Source of the DNA: Ga0077536 sp943370145
GTDB taxonomy: Bacteria > Pseudomonadota > Gammaproteobacteria > Ga0077536
Reading direction: 5' to 3'
Assembly (NCBI GenBank): GCA_943370145.1
Contig: CALRPY020000096.1
Coordinates: forward strand, 1-11,135
Length of the DNA stretch: 11,135 nt
Positions 1-6,127 of this stretch are shown here, in pieces (within the stretch, counting starts at the first letter, position 1; each line of letters starts with the position of its first letter). The translations under genes were made by a program, and so were the position numbers. A model generated the notes under the pieces. It was not told the DNA's origin. It saw only the letters and a list, made by a program, of their open reading frames with translations, and searched no databases.

Positions 1-88
1 TGACCTGACGGGCGACTACCTCTGGCGCAGCAGCGCCAGGATCGGCGCGGGCAAGTTCAGGCCGCTACGCCCGCTGAAGCCGGCTTGA
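1..88 (+). CDS. tnpA: Tn3-family transposase TnpA, C-terminal 28 residues (partial)
   Basis: The reading frame that starts at base 2 and stops with TGA at 86-88 ends in LTGDYLWRSSARIGAGKFRP and then a short LRPLKPA tail. LTGDY resembles the end of Tn3-family TnpA proteins, where a HINLTGxY-like motif lies close to the C-terminus. TnpA is the DDE transposase that cuts and joins the 38-bp ends during replicative transposition. The catalytic residues lie outside the window. The stop codon falls inside the terminal repeat, which is normal for this family and supports the call. Only the tail is visible, so the exact transposon cannot be named. Confidence 0.72.
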   Translation, partial: DLTGDYLWRSSARIGAGKFRPLRPLKPA

Positions 89-120
89 CGTACGATTATT
101 CCGTTTTCTGAGATGACCCC
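83..120 (-). repeat. 38-bp terminal inverted repeat of the Tn3-family element
   Basis: Read on the minus strand from 120 inward, the sequence opens GGGGTCATCTCAGAAAACGG and continues AATAATCGTACGTCAAGC. The GGGG start, the TCAGAAAACGG block and the TCGTACG inner block are the hallmarks of Tn3/Tn21-type 38-bp ends, where TnpA binds. The transposase stop codon (86-88) overlaps its inner end. The other copy of the repeat is outside the window. Confidence 0.85.
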
Positions 121-174
121 CACTTCATCCGTGGTGATTCCGACGTGTCCGTCATCAAAGGCTGCCTCGGTCAT
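121..174 (-). pseudogene. Possible N-terminal stub of a gene cut by the transposon
   Basis: On the minus strand an ATG at 172-174 opens a frame beginning MTEAAFDDGHVGITTDEV. After these 18 codons it runs into the transposon end and closes at a stop at 16-18. It starts 27 bp after the stop of the gntR remnant and on the same strand, as a gene downstream of its regulator would. I do not recognise the family, and there is no clear Shine-Dalgarno sequence. It may be a chance frame. If real, the transposon inserted about 54 bp into the gene. Confidence 0.22.
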
Positions 175-201
175 GGGGCGCTGACGCGCGTGGGTGAAGC
201 G

Positions 202-764
202 TCACGCGCCGATGACGCGGCGCAAGCTCGTCTCGTAGCGGAAGCCTTGCGCCGGATGCACGCTGCGCGACACTTCAAGCAGTCCGCCACGCTCGTCGAT
301 GAAGCAGTGCTCGACGCACATCACCGGCGCACCGACTGCGATGTCGAGGTCGGCCGCTTCCCTGGCGCTAGCGCCGGCGACCGAGATGGCTTGGCGAATC
401 TGCGCGAAGTTGCAGCCGAACCCGCGTTCGATGGCGACGAACAGCGGCTCGTCTGAGGTCTCGCGCTCGTGCACGGCCTCGCCAAAGGCGTCGGGCACCC
501 AGACCAGCGAGGACGTGACAACCGGTCCGCCCGCGTCGAGCCGCCGCGTGGTGTGGATTTCCCACCACGGAAGCGCCGGCTCACGACGAGCCCTTTCTCG
601 TACAGCAGGCGCAGTGCCGCGCGCACGGTGTGGCGCGACACCCCGAACTGACGCGTGAGTTCGGGTTCGGAGTCCAGCAGGTCGCCCGGTTTGTACATCC
701 CGGTGCGAATCCGTGCGACGAGGACATCTGCGACGGTGCTGTATTTCGGCACGTTCGGGGTCAT
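202..764 (-). pseudogene. GntR/HutC-family transcriptional regulator, internally deleted and frameshifted
   Basis: Two parts of one regulator lie in different frames. From ATG at 762-764 the first about 64 residues are a GntR winged helix-turn-helix, with SEPELTRQFGVSRHTVRAAL as the recognition region and YEKGLVVSRR at the start of the wing. Near 570-580 the homology jumps to another frame at ALPWWEIHTTRRLDAGGP. That frame carries about 121 residues of the UTRA ligand-binding domain to the stop at 202-204. The wing end, linker and first half of UTRA are missing. The two parts total about 186 residues against about 245-250 for intact HutC-type proteins, so about 60-65 residues are gone and the reading frame is lost. 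A one-base sequencing error could explain the frame change but not the missing block. HutC-type regulators usually repress neighbouring catabolic genes in response to a small ligand. This copy is probably non-functional. Confidence 0.75.
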
Positions 765-810
765 GAGGGCGGCGCGGAGGTTGATGGGAAGCTTGATTGC
801 ACCATGTCAG

Positions 811-837
811 CCTGTCCGTACATTGGGAACGGACAGG
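811..837. promoter_or_regulatory. Inverted repeat, candidate GntR-type operator 1
   Basis: CCTGTCCGT (811-819) and ACGGACAGG (829-837) are perfect 9-bp inverted arms around a 9-bp spacer. The repeat lies about 47 bp upstream of the gntR remnant's start codon. It shares the TGTCCG half-site with the palindrome at 897-910. Placement and the shared half-site suggest sites for the local regulator; no binding is demonstrated. Confidence 0.4.
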
Positions 838-896
838 GATTTCATTTGCCCGATTCCGAGCCGTTTTATCGCCGCCGGGCCGTCGTCGCCGCCAAG

Positions 897-910
897 CTTG
901 TCCGGACAAG
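897..910. promoter_or_regulatory. Perfect 14-bp palindrome, candidate GntR/HutC operator 2
   Basis: CTTGTCCGGACAAG is a perfect palindrome, 132 bp upstream of the gntR start. Its outer letters match the CTTGT-N4-ACAAG shape of HutC-type operators as I recall them. The inner TGTCCG half-site repeats the arms of the inverted repeat at 811-837, with about 80 bp between the two centres. Confidence 0.45.
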
Positions 911-1169
911 ACAGGTGGCCGCGACCGGCTTGCTCTCCGCCCACCGGTGTGGTGGCTTCGCGCTGTGGCTCGCCACGTGATGACGTGTTCACCAGTCGGC
1001 CGAGACCGCGCCGGGCGAATCGCCCGTGCGCAACGCAGGGAGGGTTCAGCCTTGCAGGCCGGTCACAGGTCTTCGCGCACGGTTGCGACAACTATCGCTG
1101 CTCGTCCCGGAGCAGTCCCGATGATCCGCATCCCGGATATGCCCGCACGTTCAGCGCGGGACACGCTCC

Positions 1170-2111
1170 CTACAGGCCGAGTCCCTCGTCGAGGCCCAGG
1201 TGCAGGTTCATGGCCTGCACGGCCGCGCCACTCGCACCCTTGCCGAGATTGTCGAGCCGCGCGACCAGCACGGCCTGGCTGTCGCTCGCAAAGACCATGA
1301 TCTCGCAGTTGTTGCTGTCGTTGCAGGCCTGCACGTCGAGGAAACCTTCGTGGGCGCTGGCCGGTGCACCGAGCGGCAGCACGCGGACGAAACGCTCGCC
1401 GGCATAGTGCTGCGCAAGCGCGCGCTGCAGCGCTGAACCATCGGCGCCGGGCGCCAGCTGCGCGTAATGCAGTGGCACGCTGACCGCGAGACCCTTGTAG
1501 AAATTCGCCACGATCGGCATGAACAGTGGACGCCGCGTGAGCCCGGTGTGCGCCGTCATTTCCGGCACGTGCTTGTGCACGAGCGTGAGGCCGTACTGGC
1601 GCGGACTGGTCAGCAGCGGGTCGCCGCCGGCCTGGTACTGTTCGATCATCTTCTTGCCACCGCCCGAGTAGCCGGTCACCGAGGTTGCGCTGAGCAGCGC
1701 GTCCGCCGGCAGCAGGCCTGCATCGATCAAGGGTCGCAGCAGCAGGATGAATGCGGTCGCATGGCAACCGGGATTCGCAATCCGTTTCGCCGCGCGCAGG
1801 CGATCGCGCTGGCCCGGCACCAGTTCCGGCAGGCCGAAGGCCCAGCCCGGCGCGGTGCGATGCGCGGTGCTCGCGTCGATCACGCAGGTCTTGGGGTTCG
1901 TCACCAGTTCAACCGCCGCGCGTGCGGCGTCGTCCGGCAGGCACAGAAAGGCGATGTCGGCGGCGTTCAGCAGGCGCGCGCGGGCGACAGGGTCCTTGCG
2001 CAGGGCGGGCTCGATGTGCAGGACTTCGAGATCGTCGCGCCCGGCGAGCAGTTCATTGATTCGAAGGCCGGTCGTGCCCTCCTGGCCGTCAACGAAAACC
2101 TGGTATTTCAT
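1170..2111 (-). CDS. argC: N-acetyl-gamma-glutamyl-phosphate reductase, type 2
   Basis: ArgC reduces N-acetylglutamyl phosphate to N-acetylglutamate semialdehyde with NADPH, the third step of arginine synthesis, in the cytosol. The protein has 313 residues, the usual size of the shorter type-2 ArgC group. It opens with the nucleotide-binding segment VFVDGQEGTTGLRI. The catalytic cysteine is Cys116 in ANPGCHATA. SVTGYSGGGKK follows at about 144-154, and the active-site histidine region LVHKHVPEM at 177-185. I chose ATG at 2109-2111 because the family begins directly at this VFVDG strand; an in-frame ATG at 2180 would add 23 unrelated residues. GTGGA about 10 nt upstream is a modest ribosome-binding site. 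The gene lies 61 bp after groEL on the same strand. Its closeness to a chaperonin rather than ribosomal or arginine genes is unusual. Confidence 0.95.
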   Translation of the reverse strand: MKYQVFVDGQEGTTGLRINELLAGRDDLEVLHIEPALRKDPVARARLLNAADIAFLCLPDDAARAAVELVTNPKTCVIDASTAHRTAPGWAFGLPELVPGQRDRLRAAKRIANPGCHATAFILLLRPLIDAGLLPADALLSATSVTGYSGGGKKMIEQYQAGGDPLLTSPRQYGLTLVHKHVPEMTAHTGLTRRPLFMPIVANFYKGLAVSVPLHYAQLAPGADGSALQRALAQHYAGERFVRVLPLGAPASAHEGFLDVQACNDSNNCEIMVFASDSQAVLVARLDNLGKGASGAAVQAMNLHLGLDEGLGL

Positions 2112-2172
2112 ACGCTTGCATCCACCGTCCGCAGGGGCGTGGAGGATAAGCCAAGCGCCCGTCCGTGCAAAG

Positions 2173-3798
2173 TCATTCAAACCCCGTCGGGGCTGCCGAC
2201 GGCGGGCTGTCCTTTTTCTCCGGCACTTCTGTCATCGTCGCTTCGGTCAGCAGCAGCGTGCTCGCGACGGACACCGCGTTCTCCAGCGCCACCCGCACGA
2301 CCTTGGTGGGGTCGATGATGCCCGCTGCCATCAGGTCCACGTACTGGCCCCGGGCGGCGTCGAAACCCTCGTTGCCATTGCTCTTGCGCATTGCGTTGAC
2401 GACCACCCCGCCGTCGGTCCCGGAGTTCTGGGCAATCTGCCTGGCCGGGGCTTCGAGCGCGGTGCGCAGGATGAGCAGGCCGGTGCGCTCATCGCCCTCG
2501 TAGCCCGCGGCGGCCTGTTCGACCGCGTCGATCACGCGCAGCAGCGCGAGTCCGCCGCCGGGCACGATGCCCTCGTCGCTGGCCGCGCGGGTGGCCGAGA
2601 TCGCGTCGTCGAAGGCGTCCTTGCGCGACTTCATTTCTGCCTCCGACGGTGCGCCGACCCGAATCACCGCCACGCCGCCGGCGAGCTTGGCGAGGCGCTC
2701 CTCGAGCTTCTCTCGGTCGTAGTCGGAGGTCGTGTCGCGGATCAGCGCGCGGATTTCGCCGCAGCGCGCTTCGATCGCCTTGGGGTCGCCACTGCCTCCA
2801 ATCAGCGTGGTGTGGTCCTTGGATACCACCACGCGCGTCGCGCGGCCGAGGTCCGACAGCTGCACGCTGTCGAGCCGCAGCCCGATTTCATCGGACACGA
2901 CCTGGCCGCCGGTCAGGATGGCGATGTCCTGCAGCATCGCCTTGCGGCGGTCGCCGAAGCCGGGCGCCTTGACGGCGATGCCGGTCAGGATGCCTCGGAT
3001 CTTGTTGACGACCAGCGTCGCGAGCGCCTCGCCCTCGACGTCCTCGCCGATGACGAGCAGGGACTGGCCGCTCTTCGCGATTTCCTCGAGCAGGCCGAGC
3101 AGGTCGGCGAGCTTGTTGATGCGCTTGTCGCAGACGAGGATCAGGGGGTTGTCGAGCACCGCCTCCATTTTCTCGGCATCTGTGATGAAGTAGGGCGAGA
3201 TGTAACCGCGGTCGAACTGCATGCCCTCGACGACTTCGAGCTGGGTCTCGGTGGTCTTCGATTCCTCGACCGTGATGACGCCTTCCGGGCCGATGCGCTC
3301 GACGGCGTCGGCGACGGTGGCGCCAATCGCGGGGTCGTTGTGCGCTGAAATCGTCGCAACGTGCTCACGCTCCGTGCGTGTCGTCACCGGCCGGGACAGG
3401 GCCTTCAGCGCGGTGACCGCCACTCTCAGGCCGGCGTCCAGGCCGCGCTTGATGTCGATGGCGCTGGCGCCGGCGGTCACGTTGCGCACCCCGTCGGCGA
3501 CAATCGCATGCGCGAGCACGGTGGACGTGCTGGTGCCGTCGCCGACCGCGTCACCGGTGCGTTCGGCCGCCTCGCGCAGCAGCTGCGCGCCCATGTTCTC
3601 CTCGCGATCCTCGAGGTTCATCTCCTTGGCAATCGTCACGCCGTCGTTGCAGACGATCGGCTTGCCCCAGGATTTCTCGATCAGCACCGACTTCGATTTC
3701 GGGCCGAGCGTGACGCGCACGGCGTCGGCGAGCGCGGTGGCGCCGGCGAGCACCTTCTCGCGTGCCTTGGCGCCGAAGACGAGTCTGCGATAAGCCAT
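2173..3798 (-). CDS. groEL: GroEL-type (Hsp60) chaperonin paralog without a GroES partner
   Basis: This is a 541-residue group I chaperonin, which folds proteins in an ATP-driven double ring. ATPase residues are present at canonical positions: Asp52 (NDGVTIA), Asp87 (GDGTS) and Asp398 (FDDAISATRAA). The apical segments LLGLLEEIAKSG and EDVEGEALATLVVN, which bind substrate and GroES in E. coli, are conserved. Three things set it apart from the housekeeping copy. There is no groES upstream. The C-terminus ends PPSAAPTGFE instead of the Gly-Gly-Met tail. The nucleotide loop reads LGPKSKSV, where the usual form is LGPKGRNV. These point to a second, specialised GroEL rather than the main one. GGGAGG about 6 nt before ATG 3798 is a strong ribosome-binding site. 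I saw no CIRCE element and no clear sigma-32 promoter. The upstream SDR gene ends 95 bp away on the same strand. Confidence 0.93.
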   Translation of the reverse strand: MAYRRLVFGAKAREKVLAGATALADAVRVTLGPKSKSVLIEKSWGKPIVCNDGVTIAKEMNLEDREENMGAQLLREAAERTGDAVGDGTSTSTVLAHAIVADGVRNVTAGASAIDIKRGLDAGLRVAVTALKALSRPVTTRTEREHVATISAHNDPAIGATVADAVERIGPEGVITVEESKTTETQLEVVEGMQFDRGYISPYFITDAEKMEAVLDNPLILVCDKRINKLADLLGLLEEIAKSGQSLLVIGEDVEGEALATLVVNKIRGILTGIAVKAPGFGDRRKAMLQDIAILTGGQVVSDEIGLRLDSVQLSDLGRATRVVVSKDHTTLIGGSGDPKAIEARCGEIRALIRDTTSDYDREKLEERLAKLAGGVAVIRVGAPSEAEMKSRKDAFDDAISATRAASDEGIVPGGGLALLRVIDAVEQAAAGYEGDERTGLLILRTALEAPARQIAQNSGTDGGVVVNAMRKSNGNEGFDAARGQYVDLMAAGIIDPTKVVRVALENAVSVASTLLLTEATMTEVPEKKDSPPSAAPTGFE

Positions 3799-3893
3799 GA
3801 TGAACCTCCCGCAAGTAAGATGGACGCGGCATGTTTACCGCGCGCTGGGCCTGCGGGCGCTGACGGGGATCAAGTCCGGCCGCAGCCGGTCCT

Positions 3894-4571
3894 TCAGCTC
3901 AGGCCGCTGACGGGGACCAGTGCACCGTGCACCGCACGAGCGGCCTCCGACCCCAGGAAACAGATGACGCTCGCAAGATCGATGGGCTGGACCCAGAGGC
4001 TGAAATCAGCGTCCGGCATGTCCTGACGGTTGCGCGGCGTGTCGAGAATGCTCGGCAACACGGCGTTGACGTTGATGCCATGGCCGCGGAGTTCACGCGC
4101 GAGGCTTTCGGTGAGCCGCATGACCGTGCTCTTCGCGGCACAGTAGGCGCTCATGCCGGCCTGGCCTTCGCGGGCGGATTGCGCGCCGACATTGACGATG
4201 CTGCCGCCGCCGCGACGGATCATCATCGGCACCGCGGCCCGCACGGCATTGCGCATCGTGTCGACGTTGATGCGGAACATCGCCTCCCATTCGTCGTTGG
4301 AGGGCGCATAGGCCGATGCCCCCATCGCGAAGCCGCCGGCGAGATTGAACAGCGCGTCGAACTCACCCGCACGCTCGAAGGTGTCGAGCACTGCGGCCGC
4401 GTCGGCGAGGTCCGCGCGCAACCACAGGCCAGGCAGGGCCTCGATGTCCTCGTCGAACGCGAGGTCCACGCCGATGGTCCGTGCGCCGGCGGCGCGGGCC
4501 TGCGCCACGACCGCCCTGCCGAGTGCGCCATTGGCGCCGGTGACGAGCACGCGCCTGCCGTTCATGTTCAT
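3894..4571 (-). CDS. Short-chain dehydrogenase, dihydropteridine-reductase-like subgroup
   Basis: A 225-residue NAD(P)-dependent oxidoreductase with a classical Rossmann fold: TGANGALG at 11-18 binds the cofactor, NLAGG at 76-80 follows, and the catalytic pair is Tyr143 and Lys147 (YCAAK). The position of the catalytic serine, 13 residues before the tyrosine, is Ala130 in NVGAQSA. Eukaryotic quinonoid dihydropteridine reductase reads similarly there (GAKAA). The later stretch LDTPRNRQDMPDADFSLW at 177-193 matches the LDTPxNRxxMPxADFSxW signature of that enzyme as I recall it. The substrate is not known; a pteridine or another quinonoid or carbonyl compound is possible. The start could be the ATG at 4571 or the one two codons later, and neither has a strong ribosome-binding site. 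groEL follows 95 bp downstream on the same strand. Confidence 0.85.
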   Translation of the reverse strand: MNMNGRRVLVTGANGALGRAVVAQARAAGARTIGVDLAFDEDIEALPGLWLRADLADAAAVLDTFERAGEFDALFNLAGGFAMGASAYAPSNDEWEAMFRINVDTMRNAVRAAVPMMIRRGGGSIVNVGAQSAREGQAGMSAYCAAKSTVMRLTESLARELRGHGINVNAVLPSILDTPRNRQDMPDADFSLWVQPIDLASVICFLGSEAARAVHGALVPVSGLS

Positions 4572-4904
4572 CCGAATTCGCGCTCCCGATGCTGTTCCGT
4601 GGGCCCTCCGCCGGTGGCGGCGCGGGGGACTCCTTCTTATAACAGAAAGGCGATGGGGCGTGCGCAGGCCGTCTGCCGCGAATCAGGCGCCGTGGCCAAT
4701 CGGCGCCCATGGGCTGACACGACGGGATCCCCGTTTGGCCGGCAGGCGCGCCGCGTTCCTTCGCTTGCGCACGCTCGCCGCGTTGATGTGACAGGGGGCG
4801 GTTCCCGTCGGCCGCCGCACGGCACGCAAGCCGGAAGGGGCTTCGGATGCGTGCCGAGTCGGGGCCAGGCGGTGCGTCCCTGCCGATCAGCGCATCCGGC
4901 CGGC
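4572..4904. other. Intergenic region between the GST and SDR genes
   Basis: No credible gene is seen in these 333 bases. They contain a two-part hairpin at 4820-4856 (listed separately). A second GC hairpin, GGCGCCG (4686-4692) with CGGCGCC (4701-4707), has no T-run. Around 4633-4646 the minus strand reads GTTATAAGAAGGAG, the only A/T-rich spot; it could hold a -10 (TATAAG) for the SDR gene, but I find no matching -35. Confidence 0.4.
4820..4856 (-). terminator. Two-part hairpin downstream of the GST gene
   Basis: CGGCACGC (4820-4827) pairs perfectly with GCGTGCCG (4849-4856). Inside it AAGCC (4828-4832) pairs with GGCTT (4839-4843), leaving five unpaired bases on one side. It lies 48 bp after the GST stop codon. 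No T-run follows on either strand, so an intrinsic terminator is only one reading. An mRNA 3'-end protector or a small-RNA element would look the same. Confidence 0.35.
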
Positions 4905-5555
4905 TCAGCGCTGGCGGCGGTAGCCGGGATCCTCGAGTCCGGCGATGCCGACGAAGCGCGGCAGCGACTTGAAGCGCGCGATCCACGCCTCGACAGCCGG
5001 GTAGGGGGAGAGTGCGATGTCTCCCATCGGCGCGAGGGCCACGTAAGGGAAATTGGCGATGTCGGCGATTGTCGGCTTGTCCCCGGTCAGCCAGGCCTGT
5101 CGCCCCAGGTGCGCGTCCAGGATTTCCAGCGACCGTCGTCCCCGAATGCGGGCCTCATCGAGGCTTGCCGGAAAGCCGGGGGGCAAGCCGTTCGCCGGGA
5201 TCCCGAAGGACACCAGCGCGCGTGCCGTGAACACGCCGTATTGCACCCAGCTCGCGGCGAAGGCGAGCCATTCGGCAATTTCGGCCATCGCGCGCGGCTG
5301 CGGCGGATACCACGGATCCGGACCATAGGTCGCTGCCAGGTAGACCAGGATTGCAGCCGAATCCCTGAGCATCAGTTCGCCATCGCTCAGGGCCGGCACT
5401 TCGCCCCGCGGGTTGATCGCGAGATAGGCAGGCTGGTGCTGTTCGTCGGTCATGAGGTCGATGTCGACGACGCGGTGCGGGACCTCGAGGAAGGACAGCA
5501 ACAGACGGGCCTTGTAACTGTTGCCGGATTCGGGATGCGAGTAGAGCGTGATCAT
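4905..5555 (-). CDS. Glutathione S-transferase family protein
   Basis: A 216-residue cytosolic GST that would conjugate or reduce electrophilic compounds using glutathione. The N-terminal thioredoxin-like domain (about 1-77) starts MITLYSHPESGNSYKARLLL. It has the cis-proline loop NPRGEVPAL (48-56, Pro54) and the glutathione gamma-glutamyl contact RDSAAI (64-69). The helical C-terminal domain carries the N-capping box TIADIANF (162-169, Asp165), a fold marker of the superfamily. Length and layout match bacterial GstB/YfcG-like enzymes; the substrate cannot be read from sequence. AGGA about 8 nt before ATG 5555 is the likely ribosome-binding site. The gene lies 233 bp after the RRM gene on the same strand, with no gene between. 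Confidence 0.9.
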   Translation of the reverse strand: MITLYSHPESGNSYKARLLLSFLEVPHRVVDIDLMTDEQHQPAYLAINPRGEVPALSDGELMLRDSAAILVYLAATYGPDPWYPPQPRAMAEIAEWLAFAASWVQYGVFTARALVSFGIPANGLPPGFPASLDEARIRGRRSLEILDAHLGRQAWLTGDKPTIADIANFPYVALAPMGDIALSPYPAVEAWIARFKSLPRFVGIAGLEDPGYRRQR

Positions 5556-5788
5556 CGTCGGTTCCTGCAGGGGGATGGCATGGCGCGCGCCTCGCGTCGT
5601 CAGTCATGGCCACGCGGCACACGGGCGTTTCCACCCCCATGCGGCAACCGCCTCGAGGGGACGCACGGTGTGCGGTCCCGGCACCGACGAGCGCAGTGCG
5701 CGATGCAGTGGATTGGATGCCGCCGCATCGCACGTTCATCCAGGCCGCGGGCAGGGCGAGCCCCGCTTGCGGCTTGGCTTGCATCGAC

Positions 5789-6127
5789 TCAGCGCGGGCG
5801 TGGCCCGCCGCCACCGCCGGGTCGGCGCTGGCCGCCGAAACCACCGCCGCCGTAGGCGCCGCCGCCACCGCTGCCGCCGCCCGGCGTGCGGGGTTTGGCG
5901 GGATTCACGCGGGCCGGCCGACCATTCAGCGGTGCGCCGTCCATCGCCTTGACGGCAGCCTCTGCCTCTTCCTGGTCCGGCATCTCGACGAAGCCGAATC
6001 CTTTCGAACGGCCCGTCTCGCGATCCATGACGATCTTGGCCGAGCTGACGTTGCCGTAGCGTTCGAAGGCGCTGCGAAGTTCTTCTTCAGTGATGGTATA
6101 GGGCAGATTGCCGACATAGATGTTCAT
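5789..6127 (-). CDS. RRM-type RNA-binding protein with glycine-rich tail
   Basis: A 112-residue protein with one RNA-recognition motif (about 1-80): RNP2 is IYVGNL (3-8) and RNP1 is KGFGFVEM (42-49), with the aromatic residues that stack on RNA bases. Residues 82-112 form a Gly/Arg/Pro-rich tail (GGGSGGGGAYGGGGFGG), as in cyanobacterial Rbp and plant glycine-rich cold-inducible proteins. Bacterial members of this family are often cold-induced and thought to act on RNA structure. I chose ATG 6127 because the family starts MNIYVGN; the frame stays open to 6325, but the upstream residues fit nothing. The start is preceded by GAGGGA at about 13 nt, a distant ribosome-binding site close to a predicted leader structure. 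It is a paralog of the protein encoded at 8964-9245, about 56% identical over 80 residues without gaps. Confidence 0.92.
   Translation of the reverse strand: MNIYVGNLPYTITEEELRSAFERYGNVSSAKIVMDRETGRSKGFGFVEMPDQEEAEAAVKAMDGAPLNGRPARVNPAKPRTPGGGSGGGGAYGGGGFGGQRRPGGGGGPRPR

Larger units (their letters stand above)
1..120 (+). mobile_element. Right end of a Tn3-family transposon
   Basis: The segment holds the 3' end of a transposase gene followed at once by a Tn3-type terminal repeat, so the transposon body lies to the left of the window. The outer edge is at 120, where the minus strand begins GGGGTCATCTCAGAAAACGG, very like the Tn21 subgroup ends I know (GGGGTCGTCTCAGAAAACGG). The Tn3 family makes 5-bp target duplications. 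The flanking 5 bp here would be CACTT (121-125), but the other end is not visible, so this cannot be tested. Confidence 0.85.
765..1169. other. Non-coding stretch between the gntR remnant and argC
   Basis: No frame in these 405 bases has convincing protein features; the open frames are GC-rich shadows without motifs. The stretch carries two palindromes (811-837 and 897-910, listed separately). A short GGGCGA-A-TCGCCC hairpin near 1015-1027 has no T-run. I see no clear terminator for argC, which ends at 1170. Confidence 0.5.

Noticed and set aside
765..909. N-terminal extension of the UTRA frame of the broken regulator, upstream of 764.
   Set aside because: The residues match no GntR sequence; the true DNA-binding domain is in the other frame starting at 764.
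2184..2202. A 7-bp hairpin (CCGTCGG/CCGACGG) near the groEL stop as a terminator before argC.
   Set aside because: It lies inside the last groEL codons and has no T-run after it. The 61-bp gap to argC fits cotranscription better.
1747..3348. A 533-codon plus-strand open frame opposite argC and groEL.
   Set aside because: It lies antisense to two certain genes, has no recognisable motif, and is rich in Arg/Ala/Gly as expected from high-GC codon shadows.
3799..3893. Search for a CIRCE element or sigma-32 promoter before groEL.
   Set aside because: No TTAGCACTC-type inverted repeat was found. The only CTTGAT-like -35 candidate has a spacer too long and no CCCCAT-type -10.
3858..3919. Near-identical 15-bp copies CGCTGACGGGGATCA (3858-3872) and CGCTGACGGGGACCA (3905-3919) at the end of the SDR gene.
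   Set aside because: One short imperfect repeat pair, 14 of 15 bases; most likely a small local duplication without clear role.
3927..5855. A 642-codon plus-strand open frame opposite the SDR and GST genes.
   Set aside because: It overlaps two well supported minus-strand genes and runs unchanged across their intergenic spacer, a pattern of stop-poor GC-rich DNA rather than a protein.
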